The position numbers and the translations under genes are program-made. DNA of 64,000 nucleotides from Pyrenula massariospora (Eukaryota; Ascomycota; Eurotiomycetes; Pyrenulales; Pyrenulaceae). The notes under the pieces are model-generated. The model ran no database searches, was not told where the DNA came from, and saw only the letters and a program-made list of their open reading frames with translations. The stretch lies in NCBI GenBank assembly GCA_021030905.1, contig JAGFMI010000014.1, positions 1,116,001-1,180,000 of the forward strand, in the 5' to 3' direction. Below, piece after piece: positions 22,825 to 34,600 of this stretch (positions are counted from its first letter, which is position 1; each line of letters opens with the position of its first letter).

Positions 22825-23466
22825 TCATTCGCTCTGTTGGAACGATCCTGGGCCATTGTCATTTCCCTTCACAAGCCGAGTTCTATCTTGCAGCCACTCC
22901 CATTGTTTGTCACTAAAAACATCCCGCCAGCAGAAAGGCTCTATTTGCTTCAGACCGTCATGCTTGTATCGTGGGAGCGGGTAGTAGTACCGAACGCCCC
23001 AGTGAAGACGAATACCGTCCGAATCTAGTCGGTGGGTAACGCGTCGATCCAATTTTGGTTTCCATGCTAGACGATCAGTACCCAGCAAAGGTGACTTGTA
23101 GTATCCATTGCTTCCGTGATACCAAACGCCATTATCGATATCAAGATAATTCAGCACCCGACGAAGCGTACGAAAACCGTTCTGGTCCATATTGAATGGT
23201 TCCCCAGGCCGAGAAGAGATCATTCCTGGAGGAAAAGAGCATATTTTCCCCCTGCAGTAGGGGCATCTTCCAATCGAAGTCGCTAGAATACTAGCCAAGA
23301 AGCAGTCTTCGTGCGAGCTCTTTCCGCAAGGTTCATGCTTGGCCCATGGTGTGTCAGGCCGCAATACCTCGAAACAGATGGGACACTCCTCGAAGGCTGA
23401 ATCGCGTGGACCTTGGTAATACTCGACAGTGCCTATCTTCTGCTGCTCAGGTGGTCTCGATGACAT
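22825..23466 (-). CDS. RING-like zinc-binding protein, possibly truncated
   Basis: The frame starts at ATG 23466 and gives 213 residues. Residues about 28-71 hold a RING-like pattern: CPICFEVL, then EPCGKSSHEDC, then CPYC. The position normally occupied by His after Cys-Gly is Lys, so one zinc ligand may be missing or supplied by the nearby His of KHEPC. The middle (about 95-190) is a conserved-looking segment rich in Trp and Tyr (GVWYHGSNGYYKSPLLG and WGVRYYYPLPRYKHDG), not recognised. A RING would suggest ubiquitin ligase activity, but E2 binding is uncertain. The TGA at 22827-22825 ends the frame, but in-frame coding-like sequence continues for 116 codons (see the extension). The intact gene may be longer. 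Confidence 0.65.
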   Translation of the reverse strand: MSSRPPEQQKIGTVEYYQGPRDSAFEECPICFEVLRPDTPWAKHEPCGKSSHEDCFLASILATSIGRCPYCRGKICSFPPGMISSRPGEPFNMDQNGFRTLRRVLNYLDIDNGVWYHGSNGYYKSPLLGTDRLAWKPKLDRRVTHRLDSDGIRLHWGVRYYYPLPRYKHDGLKQIEPFCWRDVFSDKQWEWLQDRTRLVKGNDNGPGSFQQSE

Positions 23467-24849
23467 ATTTGATTAAGCTGTAAATTGTGTGTCTGCTAAT
23501 CGTTGGTCATGTTCTTGCCTGTAAAGATCTTTGAAGAACACCGAACGTTGTCAGAGAAGTATAGGTGCTGGATCGAAGGGATTTTGATGAGGTGGGGAAT
23601 TTATATTTTAGCGAGCCTCTGCAGACACCCTTTCACCGACGGGAAAGCCGCAGGTATTTGCATAAGTGATACCATCCATGCACGGGCTATGGTTTCCATT
23701 GAGTGAAATAATAAAAGCACTGAGCAAGCCTAGTGACGGAAGACCACAGAATTCGCAGTCATCACGTTACAGACAATGGGTAGGGGCAGCGGTGAGGTTG
23801 CTTTATCGAAGATTCCCCAGCACAGACAAATTCGACAGTCCCTCATTAAGGAACTTTCAAAACCTTTTGCAATTTCTATGGATCATGGTCTTCTCACACG
23901 TATTTGCGGATCTCGGATATCAGGCTAGAGGTCGCCGTCAACTAGGTGAGGCTGCCTTACTCTACGAGGTGGGAATTCGATGGCTCGCTTTTGATGCATC
24001 TATCCAGACTTTACCATTAAGCCCTCAGCCTTGCGGTGGCCACACCAGTGCATAGAGGCCCCTGTAGTCACTCTGAACTCTTGCATATGAGTAGTCTCTG
24101 CTGGGTTTTTTCTTGTCCACTGTAGGTCATTGAGACTGTGTATCAGAAGTTGCAGCGCCTTCGATCGCTTAGCTTTAGCCCTCGCCCGCTCCCTAGTTGG
24201 AGCTGCTATGATTTGTGATTTCCAGTCTCGCATGCACATCAGGAGCCGCCGTGACAATGGCTTCTGATGGTTTAGCTCATCACGTGACGACGGGTCAACC
24301 CCGGTCAGTTTGCCGCGCAATTCTTACGCGTCATTACACGTCCCTTCATACTTTGGCTCCTGTTACATTTCCTTAGATGTTCATCATCATTGCAAGTAGG
24401 ATCGTCGTGGTGGTCAACTCAGGTGGCCTAATCTTTGAGCAAAATACGACAATCTTCTCGGATCTACCATAATTGTGGTGACGGCTTTGAGACCTCCACG
24501 TTCAATGGTCTACGAGATGCTTACTAAGGTCCAGTATCTAGCTACTAACTAGCATTACCCAATCCCGCAATCTGGAGATGATCTGTTATGTTGGGCGTGA
24601 TGCAAGCGGAGACTTCTGCCTGGTTAGGAAACGTCTGGGTATAAGTTCCAGACGAGACCTACGGGTTTCTTGTCTTCTAAAATTATTGTCCCAGACAATA
24701 GACAGTCCCTGGAAAATTCAGTATGCAAAGGGGTCTGCAATGACTGAGAACTAATGCTCTAAGACTCTTTATGGGGTCGAGAACGGATACTTGATTTTCT
24801 TGAGATCTCCATACTCGCAATCTTTCCGATCGCAAGACCTTTTGTCATT
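23467..24849. other. intergenic region
   Basis: About 1.4 kb separates the RING-like gene and the acyltransferase. The frames at 23666-24055 (+) and 24000-24320 (-) look spurious. A CACGTGA E-box lies at 24281-24287. No gene is called. Confidence 0.45.
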
Positions 24850-26001
24850 ATGCCTGACTCTATGCAATCGCTGCGCCCCGCGCGCATTTACTATCTCGAT
24901 CATCTTAAATCTGCACTGACAGCGTTGGTAGTCTACCACCACACGGCCATAGCTTACGGAGGCGAGGGCGCTGGCGTCTACCGCTCCAGTCTCCACCGGC
25001 CGGCATCCTCGCCTATACTAATCGGTTTCAACGCAGTCAATCAGTCTTTCTTTATGGGATCATTCTTCTTTCTATCAGGCTATAACACTCGTAAGTCGTT
25101 AGAGCGAAAGTCTCCAGTCGATCTCATCCGTAATCGGGTGTGGAGATTGGGGGTTCCAACTGTGGTGTATACGCTGGTCGGACCGCGAGTGTGCGACATG
25201 ATCATAGGAGCTGTAATGAAAGGACACAGACTGACGCTAACGATGTTCACCCAACATTGGAAGTCCTTACAAGGCATCCGCGGGCCAGTCTGGTTTATAG
25301 CCCTCCTCCTTCTCTTCGACACCACTCACGCTATCACCACACACTATCGACAGGCCGTCTCAATTTCCTCTCCCCAAAAGCCAGCAGCTCAGAATATCAT
25401 ACCATTTAGTACACAATCTTCCCCTAAGACCATAACCTTACTCCTCTCCCTCTTCACCACAGCCGCAACCAGCTTCGCCACCCGCCTCCTCTTCCCCCTC
25501 TCCTCCATCTTCCGCCCCTTAAACCTCCGCCTCGGCTACCTCCCGCAATACATCGCAGCGTACTATCTCGGCACCCAAGCCACCTCCCCTGAGACCATCA
25601 TCCCCACCACCTCCCAGTCCTTCCTGCTGGTCCCTATCATCGTCGCCAGCGGCGCCGTGGTCGTGTACTCCCTCACCGCTGGGCCCGAAGGCGTAGAGGG
25701 TATGAAGGGAGGGTACAACATCCCAGCGCTGAGCTACGCGGTCTGGAACGAGTTCACGGGCTACCTGATAGGAACCACTCTCCTGGACCTCTTTAGGTGG
25801 CATGGGAATAAGGAGAGCGCGGCGATGAGGTGGGTGGATCGGCATGCGTACGGGGCGTTCCTGGTGCATATTCCTGTCTCGGTGCTCGTTGAGGCGTTGG
25901 CCGATCGGTGGAATGTTGGAGGAGTAGTCAAGACGGGGGTCGTCGGGACGGTGAATGTGGCGCTGAGCTGGGCGGTGGGGGGGCTTGTGTTGTTAGGTTA
26001 A
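24850..26001 (+). CDS. acyltransferase-3 family membrane protein
   Basis: This is a single-exon frame of 383 residues from ATG 24850. It opens with the family signature YYLDHLKSALTALVVYHHTA, which contains the conserved His pair near the first membrane segment. SFFMGSFFFLSGYNTRKS and RVWRLGVPTVVYTL follow in the expected order. At least eight hydrophobic segments are visible, ending in GVVGTVNVALSWAVGGLVLLG. Acyltransferase-3 proteins are integral membrane enzymes that move acyl groups onto carbohydrates, lipids or small molecules. The substrate here is unknown. The gene is convergent with the surface protein next to it. Confidence 0.87.
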   Translation: MPDSMQSLRPARIYYLDHLKSALTALVVYHHTAIAYGGEGAGVYRSSLHRPASSPILIGFNAVNQSFFMGSFFFLSGYNTRKSLERKSPVDLIRNRVWRLGVPTVVYTLVGPRVCDMIIGAVMKGHRLTLTMFTQHWKSLQGIRGPVWFIALLLLFDTTHAITTHYRQAVSISSPQKPAAQNIIPFSTQSSPKTITLLLSLFTTAATSFATRLLFPLSSIFRPLNLRLGYLPQYIAAYYLGTQATSPETIIPTTSQSFLLVPIIVASGAVVVYSLTAGPEGVEGMKGGYNIPALSYAVWNEFTGYLIGTTLLDLFRWHGNKESAAMRWVDRHAYGAFLVHIPVSVLVEALADRWNVGGVVKTGVVGTVNVALSWAVGGLVLLG

Positions 26002-26169
26002 GAGAGTGAAGTAGGCCGTGATAGAAGAATGTAGGTGGAAGTATTTGGAATTCATATCTACAAGCCATGTCATGACATATCTTTACAGCTCTCCCCCACG
26101 TAACACCAATGCATAACACCAAAATAGACTCCCCAGATCAAACGCCTACGAACCCTCCTCCTTCCCAAC

Positions 26170-27271
26170 TCACCACCTCTCCCCCATCCCACCCCCATTC
26201 GGCCGGTTGTGAAAATCATGCATAATCCAGTGATCCGTCCGCTCCGTCGCCGCCTGGCTCCCGAACCAGTTGCTCGGCGTCCCCTGGTCCACGTCGTGCC
26301 GCCGCGGCCGCAGACACCCGGGCGGGTTGTAGCAGCAGTAGATGACCGACGCGCAGACGAGGGCGAGGCCGACGACCGACGCGATGGCGATGATGGCGAT
26401 TTTCGCGGTGTGGCTTAGGCCGCCGCTGCCGCTTGAGGATGAGGAGGAGGATGGTGAAGAGGTGGGGTTTGAGGAGCTCGGGGTGCTGCCGATGCCGCCG
26501 CCGCCGCCGCCGGTGGGGAAGGAGGCTGTGGCGCCGAAGAGGTCGGTTGCTGTGTGGGGAGGGGTGGTGGTTAGATTTTGGGATGGGGTTGAGAGGGTGA
26601 GGAGGAGGGGTTTACCGGTTGTGGAGGTTGAGGATTTGGTGCCTCCGGCGCCGGTTGGGTTTGCTAGGGCCAAGATGGCCTGGTTGCTTGCGCCGCAGCC
26701 GAAAGATGATAATGTGGTGTCTGCTCCCTGGCTGTCGGATTTCTGGTAGAGGAAGCAGGTTGGGCTTTGGGTTGGGCTAATGTCGTTAGTCGCAGAGTTG
26801 AGCGTTTGGAAGAATGGAGGGTACCATGACAGAATCGACGTGTAGATGCTCGAGCACTCTGCGTCTTCAAGACCGTTGCAGAGGGAATTGCCGTTATCTA
26901 CGCATCTCGAATAGTCGTCTATACAACCTGCATCGTTGCAGCAGCCCCATTGACGCATGTTGTGGTACGTGGTGTGGCACGTGTAGCTAGCTGGGCAGGC
27001 AAGCGGTTGTTCTGGAGAGACTTGTTAGCCTTGCTTATCTCTTTGAATGAGTTGTCTTACTTGAATCACCGCTGATATAGCCGCAGGTGTGTATGTCGCG
27101 CCGGAGCAGGTCATGTTGAGACACAGCGGGAGCTGGGGTGGTTATTTGTTTAGTCGTTGAGGGGTGAGGGATAGATAGAAGAGTCCGAGGGGTTCCTTCT
27201 GCTCTTACAAAATGCAGCGGAATAAGCTGAGAGAGAAATATTAAGAGCTGGAATGTGAAAAGAGCTGCCAT
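26170..27271 (-). CDS. single-pass cysteine-rich surface protein
   Basis: Exons are 27271-27061 and 27011-26170, giving 350 residues. The intron 27012-27060 (GTAAGA...TCCAG) joins YISGDS to QPLACPASYTC. The start ATG begins the signal peptide MAALFTFQLLIFLSQLIPLH. The ectodomain has a Cys-rich block (YTCHTTYHNMRQWGCCNDAG, then more cysteines to DAECSSIY). A Ser/Thr/Gly-rich stalk follows. A transmembrane segment (KIAIIAIASVVGLALVCASV) leads to a basic cytoplasmic tail with CLRPRRHD. This is the architecture of fungal cell-surface sensor-like proteins (a WSC-like layout, but not the WSC cysteine pattern). A role in wall or surface sensing is inference. A related protein lies at 53229-54119. 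Confidence 0.85.
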
Positions 27272-28592
27272 TGGAAACTTCGCGATTGGCACAAGCGCTC
27301 AGGGACGGTGATTGAAGGAACTTCAACTGGCAGGGAAGTTGAATGGGATGAAGAGACGGACCGAGTACCTGGACACCGATTTGGCTATGAGAAGAACCCT
27401 GAGGCTCGTCTTATGTGGCACTGGGGTACCACGCGGGAGGCTAGCCGCTGATTGACGGAGCGTCTCCCATGATAGGATTGCGCACAGCAATGCCGTTAGA
27501 TTGCCGTCGCGACACCTCATGAAAAGGCTAGAAGAGCACTAAAAATGCCTCCCTCCTTCAATCTTCGACCGCTTCTCCGACCGAGCATGACCTCGACGCG
27601 GCGTGCAATGCGATTCGAGAGTTCTCGGTAACAGGGGGGAACCGAGCCTTTCCATGACTTCGACAGGCTGACAGGAAGGCCGACCGCCTCTAGCGCTGTG
27701 CTGGAGCGAGGTAAAGTCGCCTTTTCCATTTTCTGAATGGGTGGGTTACCATCAAAGCCTTCGTATGGCATAGCTCTAAGGTCTGTCCGTGGAGGGTCCA
27801 GAGAGGAATCAGGGGTGGATGTCTCCAGGTGACGCCCAGCACAAGCCACTTCCGACGGTATCTGTAATGACAATAATACGCGTGAGCGGGCCGAAGCGTA
27901 ATTCCGACGATCATTGCATAGCCGGGCAGATTTTCGCGTATTCTACCGTGTAACAAGAGGTAAATGGCTTGTAATGACGCATGTCGCACGAACGACCATT
28001 CGAGTCTAGGCCACGCCCACCTCGCTACTTTTCAAGCCTCAGACCTTCAACAGGGATTTTGGAACCTATTTTTGCCTCTTAGCCTTACCTTATGAATTTA
28101 CGACTCATGCATGAGTCACGCTTGATTCGCTGCTTTCAAATGTTGAATTGAACTTGGCGCAACATCCTGGCACGGCACGCTGGACATTGTGCGTAAAGTA
28201 CCGCCAGAAAATGGCGACGAGCTAGGATTCAAGTATTCGTTTTCTGGAGCCTAGGATGTGGCCCTGTGAGCGCTCCGTTGTCTCTGCAAGAGAAAGTAGA
28301 CTCCTGCCACAGATGGCGTGTGGGCCGGGAGAATAATGTGGATTTTGATTTGGATCGCAGCACCGGAACGCGCCGCGACGTTCATCTTCAAGTGCTCAGT
28401 CGACTAATTATATTCTGTCTCCGCGTCAAAGTCCAATGTCTCGGTCTGCTCTGATTCTCTGACTCTAAGAATTCAACTGTTTCCAGTTTCAACTTACCAG
28501 TCTTCTTCACCTCTGAAAGGCTTTTATGTTCTAGCAGAAATGGCCGCATGATCTGCAAAGTTAGGCAAACCTAGGTTAAAAGGGCTGCAACC
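27272..28592. other. intergenic region with weak minus-strand frames
   Basis: The frames at 27323-27520 and 27517-27873 lack ATG starts and recognisable content. They could be exons of an undetected gene but I cannot join them. The region otherwise holds the promoters of the surface protein and the patatin. Confidence 0.4.
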
Positions 28593-30409
28593 ATGTCACC
28601 TGGCCTAAGGCTTTTGTGTCTTGACGGCGGAGGCGTGAGGGGTCTCTCGTCCCTCTATATCCTGAAACTGCTTCTGGAAAGACTCAATCCGACCCATCCT
28701 CCGCAGCCATGGCAGTTCTTCCATATGATCGGAGGAACAAGTACTGGCGGGTAACTCTATCCTTCAAGTCTCTTGCCTTTCGCGCTGACCACAATAGACT
28801 TCTAGCTATCATGCTCGGCCGCCTGCGAATGACTGTTGATGAATGCATCGAGGTGTACGGGGAGATGTCTGAGGAGATTTTCCGAAAGCAACATCTTCGA
28901 TTGAAACCAAATGGGAAGGTACAAGGCCAATTTGACAAGAACGTCCTGGAGCGATCCATTCAAAAATGCATTGGTCGCGCCAGACTTCCCAAAGACGCAC
29001 TACTTTACGATCCTGACGATGCCTCCTGTCGAGTCTTTGTCTGTGCTATGAGTAAGGAGACGAGCGAGATCACACAATTTACGAGCTACGTTTCTAGAGA
29101 TGGGATGTCCGACCTCTTAAGGACAGCGAAGATATGGGAAGCGGCAAGAGCAACCTCCGCAGCAACGACGTTCTTTGATCCTATCAAGATTGGTCCGAAC
29201 CAAGAAGAGTTTGTAGACGGCGCCTTTGGCGCGAACAACCCAGTCCGATTCATGTGGTATGAGGCGCAGTTGATCTGGCCGTCAACGCGATTGGAGGACC
29301 AAATCGATGCTATTGTATCGATTGGCACGGGTGAACCTGGAATCTCCGATGTTGGGGATAAGTTCTTTGAGGTTTTCTCAACTCTTAAAAGGCTCTCAGC
29401 AGAAACTCAGAAGACAGCGGATCAATTTAGAAGAGACCACAGGGACCTTGCGAGGAATAAGAAATATTACCGTTTCAACGTCGACCACGGTTTGCAGGGC
29501 ATCGGATTAGAAGAATACTCAAAGAGAAATGTCATCGTAGCAGCCACGCGGCATTATCTGCGTCACAGAGCAGAATATGATCTGGAAGATTTTGCTGATC
29601 AAGTCGGAGCCATATCATCACGTGAGTCGCTGTGTTCTGTTAGCAGTTGTTCCCTAACATTGAAAATCCCGTTTTGTAGCTCAAGCCTCGAGTGGCTTCC
29701 AAACGCCACGTCAGCCAATGTCAATACCACCCTTGTCCGAAACTTCCAGTGGCCATTTGCCAATGCCAGCTCCGCCTCAGGAGATTTACACCTTCCACAG
29801 CCTGACCGACGACCCTAAGTACATCAATAGAAACCAAACGGTCCCATGGCGGAAACTCACTGAACCTGCAATGACTGTGTATGAAAGGATCTACGAGGCC
29901 GTCAAAGGCCCAGATGACCTCGTTGAGCGTAAGTTCTCCGGCCAGAATTTTGGTCTCCTCGCGCATTCTAGTTCCGTTAACAGATATAAACCCTTCCAGT
30001 GCTCGCCTATAGCAAACATATTCCCCCTTCCCTTTGCACTACCGTCCTTCCGACCTTCTGGGCTCTCCTCGGTCACCCTGAAAAACCGCTTTCAAAAGGC
30101 CTCACCCTCAGCCTAACTTTCATGCTACACCTCCGGTCGGCTACTGGATGGAGCCCTGAAAGCGTTTCCGAGCGGCGGAGACGAATCCTTCGGCGCGCTA
30201 GCGAGTGGGTAGATTGCTCGTGCGAATGTGGCCGGAAATGGAATTTTGCAAATGATCTAGGGCTGTGCAGGGCTATGGACCAGCTTGGGAGGTGTAGGGG
30301 ACTCGAATTCTGCGAGGCAGGGAAGCTGAAGAGGAGGTTCTCAAGGACGGGGAGGAATGTGGATGGGCTGAATAGGCAGGCTTGGAAGAGGAGACTTGTT
30401 GGAGGTTGA
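28593..30409 (+). CDS. patatin-like phospholipase
   Basis: Exons are 28593-28750, 28798-29621, 29680-29928 and 30000-30409, giving 546 residues with all phases consistent. The patatin domain opens with CLDGGGVRGLSSLYIL (oxyanion glycines). The nucleophile elbow GGTSTGG has Ser about 50, interrupted by the first intron. The catalytic Asp is in FVDGAFGANNP (about 193), giving the Ser-Asp dyad of patatin lipases. After about residue 340 the sequence becomes Pro/Ser-rich. It ends in an Arg-rich block with CSCECGRKWNF. Fungal patatins hydrolyse phospholipids, and some serve as effector domains of NLR-type incompatibility systems. This one stands alone with no NACHT or repeat domain, although an NLR is 25 kb away. 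Its role is unassigned. Confidence 0.9.
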
Positions 30410-31272
30410 AATAACGAATTGTATTAGGCAGTTGCAGCATTTAGATCGGATCTCGAGCTCCTATATATCGTCCTTTAGATGTATGATTCGTTTCTCGAAT
30501 CACAACCTCATTTCAAACCCCGTCCTAAGGCAAGTCGCTGGTTGATATTTTAGAAAGCTCTCCACGTCCACTTGCGTCAATGACTCCAAAAACCCTCCTC
30601 TTGTGAGCTGCTACCGTGCTCACCTTTCATCGACCGCTCAAGTCGAAGTCTCCGCCCATCCTCTTCCCGCATTCTCAACACGTACTTTGGTCTGATCTTC
30701 TTTGCTCGCCATCCCATCACATTAAAATTCACCTACACATGTTTGCCTTCTAAACAGGTGTGACGATGATGATGATGACGATGATGGTCCCACAAATGCA
30801 CACATCTGAGCCCATCCATCTCATCTCCATCATTTTTCATCAGCTTTACACCAAACGAGATACTAGTGCCCCGACCACCCACTAATTTCCGATTCGCCCT
30901 ATCCCGCTCAGCGAGCAAAGCCCAGTACGCCTTCCGCATCATCCGCCCCGGAATCACCGCCCCTACCACCATCTGCGCCCCCACCTGCCCCTCCACTTAG
31001 TCCCTTCCCTCCACCCTCCTCAGCAATATTATATTAGACCGCGCCTGTAGGACCGCAAAAATCTGTACCTTGCGCCTGCGCCTTAAGCTCTTGACATACG
31101 GACCAGGTGGGTAGTGGAGCGAAGCTGAGCTTGCATCTCTAAAAGGCCCTTGGCTGCATCCCTATCCTGTACTACAGTAGGCGATGATTAAAATGTTCAA
31201 CAGTTTGCATTATGAGTATTCAGATCTTTTGCCCTACAATCTTATCCCTTTCTACAAGCAATTTCACTCAGG
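30410..31272. other. intergenic region
   Basis: This is the 3' region of the patatin gene. A minus-strand frame at 30733-30996 (87 codons, GTG start) includes a His-rich stretch encoded by a GAT microsatellite and may be noise. No gene is called. Confidence 0.4.
30765..30786 (+). repeat. GAT trinucleotide microsatellite
   Basis: This is a short interrupted run of GAT/GAC triplets, about seven units. Confidence 0.8.
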
Positions 31273-31671
31273 CTGTACTTTGAGGGACCCGAGTCCGTCG
31301 ATGAAGGAGCAGAAGACTTCCTCTTGTCTCTATTTGACACCCGCCTTCGCGAGACCGGAAATTCGATCTACCTAGATGTCCACAGTACCATAGAATGGCT
31401 CTTAAATCAATCCTTTCGGGAATCCGAGTACAAATTCTGCTATGACCCATTCGAAGTCTTACACGAGACTTAGAAACCCACTCGGATCCTTCTAAAGTGG
31501 AATGATCTAATTCTTCGACTTGTCGAGTGTGAGTGCTGCGATCTACATCCTCAGAATGTTACTCCACACTTCATCACCGTTGACTGTAAGGAAGAGCTAG
31601 CCCAAGAACTCACTAAGCTCCGAGACATACAGACTTGTGCACACGTGAATACTCACACGCTTAATGACTAG
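31273..31671 (+). pseudogene. relic of an unrecognised protein-coding gene
   Basis: One frame from 31273 reads as good protein for 66 codons (LYFEGPESVDEGAEDFLLSL and later STIEWLLNQSFRESEYKFCY). It then has a TAG at 31471 and continues in the same frame as equally good protein for 65 more codons (RILLKWNDLILRLVECECCD and PHFITVDCKEELAQELTKL) to a TAG at 31669. There is no start codon or clear splice junction. A further coding-like patch in another frame follows at about 31679-31790 (VESYGDFLLVAAAHCGNSD). The single in-frame stop within otherwise uniform coding texture marks a decayed gene rather than chance. I do not recognise the family. Confidence 0.55.
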
Positions 31672-34600
31672 GCAATCTTCTGATGGATATTGTAGAGTCA
31701 TATGGCGACTTCCTGCTAGTTGCCGCAGCGCACTGCGGGAACAGTGACACAGTGTGCCATGTATCCGTCACGAAAAAAAAATTGTCGACCCAATTTGATC
31801 AGCAAAACTTTTATCCGTTGTGACAGCTTGGAGGATACTCTGCAGACCTACGTTCGACCCTAGAATGAAAACGCCTTGAGTTGTTAAGATAACTTGAGTT
31901 GGTTGATTGTCTAACGATATTCTGGGGGATTTGAGTGCCTAAATAGCTACCCTGAAGCGGTGGCTGGCTGCCGACTGTTAACATAATGCGCTCCTCACAT
32001 TGTCTTCAAAATTCCCGTACTGAACGGATAATGGAACAAAATATTGCATCACAACAAACCACTTCACGTTTGAGACCCACTACATGAACACTCTGAAGGT
32101 GGAACAATGCACAATCTACGAGGACGCTATTATGACACTCCGAACGCTTAGGCTATAGACGCGATAGATCGATGGATCAGTCACCCAAGACATTTGACAC
32201 AAACTCTTCGCTGGATCTCAACAGGCAGGCTTTCGGCGATGAAAAATAGATATTCCACAGCCATACCCCACGGGGATCTCGAAGATGCGTGGAGAACTTT
32301 GCATCCCATCGAGTGCAAGATTCCGACAAGACTGGAGATCGTAAAGAGAGTAGCGGCTCCGTCAAGACGTAGCATAGATTTGCTGGAACTATCCAAGGCG
32401 CTACTAAGGGCGAGTCCCAGACACGCAAATTTCAAGGTTCAAAGCTCACATGGTCAGCGATGCTCAGAGCTAGCGTCCAGACCGTGACCATGCCTCCAGT
32501 AGCAGAACAGCGACACACAAATGGTACCTAACCCGATCACCTACTGTAGTCGGGGAATTTCCTCAACACCAGAAACTCAATTTGTGCAAGGCGCAATACG
32601 ACTTATCTCAATAGCATCCCGAATTCCAAGCACGCTTCAAGGTTAATAGCAGAGAACGCGTCGCGCGCAAATAGAGCAACATTAGAACTCAAGATATGAG
32701 GTTGTGTGAGCCTGAGGGCAGTCGAAACACCGCTGAGAGCTTTGGAGACAAAGAGGCTAGAGGAAGTATTACGAGAAAGTGTTCCGTGAAGTCGATATAT
32801 TTTATAGATCGTATCAAGCGCTACAATACATCATGCATTGCCGATCGTGGTGTCATCCACATCATCTCCACGACGAAGTCTGTAAGCCCACCTCTTTACT
32901 AACCAGAAGCAAGACGTCCAGAAGTCCGTATCCGGATTCAAGACGTATTCCCACCTCAACCTTCAAACCCCGTCCTCACCCTCCCGAACCCCCTCCCCAT
33001 CCCCAGACCAAGGAATCCTCAGGCTCGTCTTAGCTTCACCCCCACCCCCCTCAAAAAGAAAAAGGGTCAAGGCTACTAGTCCCCAGCACTAACGAAGAAG
33101 TGCGAGCCCTCACTGGAGGAAAAATGATAATAATGCGTGCAACAGAGCCCAATCCGGGGTGTGTGCATGTGTCTGCTAACCTGGTCCTCGAACCGACGCG
33201 ATTGATTGACATAGTCAAGTTGATCTGCCCTTCAAAAATCCGGGTCTTACACTGAAGCGTCTGTCCCCATGCCTTTTAAAAAACAAGGGCAAACAAGGGA
33301 ACCCACTCCCATGGAGGCGCAAACCCCCCAACAAACACCACAAACCTCTCAGACAGAAATACCTGGCTCACGCTCTCGCGCTGCCGAAGGATTCGGGACA
33401 GACGGGGGAGGACAGCTCCGCTCCTGCCCGAAGGACAAGAGGTTTGCATACAGGAGCCGCACGACCGGCGCCAAACGCCCAAGGGTGAACTCCCGTAAAG
33501 TATACCCCCTGAAGCCTCCGCACCGATGCTGCCGCGGGCTTTTGATCCAGTCCCATATCCCCCGCCCCCCTCCACGGGGCTAGGCTATTGTTCACCGTCC
33601 TTGGCCAAATCTGTCTCTGCGTATGGTTGCAACGACGCCCCTGAGCTGCCACCTGAATGCTGCGAGCTACCGGCGGGGGTCTGCTGATTCACCGGTGGCC
33701 TGAGCAATTTTGAAAGAAATCCTCACCACGAGGGGATCTGCTCATACGGCGGGCGAGGGCACGGGGGCCCAGCCGATGTTATCCCCGGGCCGAAAAGTCC
33801 AGCGGACTGGATATTTCGGATTGCAACGCAGCTAGGAGTGGTTTTTGTGGGTTGGCCCGAAAGGAAAGGGCGAGAGTGTTGAATAGTGGTGACCGTCCCG
33901 TTTAATCCTTGAGCGAACGCTGGGTGCGAGGGCTCGACGTCCGGTGCTCTTTCTGGGACTTTACTATACCTCGCCCCCTCCGCGTGGCGCAACACGGGGC
34001 TCTCTTCCCGCTAATACCCACATACAGTGCCTACCGCCCTTGTGGCTGGTTCCCTCGCCTCCCCGGTGTCGTTGGTTGTGGTCGGTGTCGCTTTGTGGGA
34101 CTCGTCATTAGATCGGTGGTAAGTGAAATGGAGTTATTTGTGATCGAGCGTATTCGGTGGGGCTGCAAATCGAGAGATCCGTCGGCCAGCCAAGGTCTCT
34201 AAGTAAAGATTATCGATGGGGAGGTTTGTCGGTCGCGGCGTAGTCATCGGACGAAGTAGACGCTGTCGGTCTCGAGGAAGATTATTGGTCGAACAATTGT
34301 CGGGAAAGACGTCGCTTATCAGGAGAAGCTCACCGATTTCGAGAGGTTCGGTCGCAGTAGAGCTGATTAGCTCATTAGGGTCGTTCTTCGCTTGCAGAGG
34401 GTATTTTTGTCGATTGCGTGTGCTCGATGAATCGCCACCTACCCAGATTTTGATTGTAAGAGAATTACTGTGATTCACGGCCTTGCGAAGAAAGGGTCAC
34501 AGAAAATAAAGGACAACGAGAAAAAGCAAAACAAGGACTTGAACTTGATCTTCAATAGATATTTGCATATCAAAGAGGTTGGGCAAACGAGCAGCGAATA

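Noticed and set aside
15406-26001. Possible secondary-metabolite cluster (FAD oxidase, acyltransferase, unknown protein)
   Set aside because: No backbone synthase, transporter or pathway regulator is present, and the genes are separated by unrelated ones.
27323-27873. Two overlapping minus-strand frames upstream of the patatin
   Set aside because: Neither starts with ATG and they could not be joined in phase.
33269-34478. Several overlapping frames on both strands suggesting a gene
   Set aside because: They conflict with each other, lack ATG-supported structure and contain no recognisable motif.
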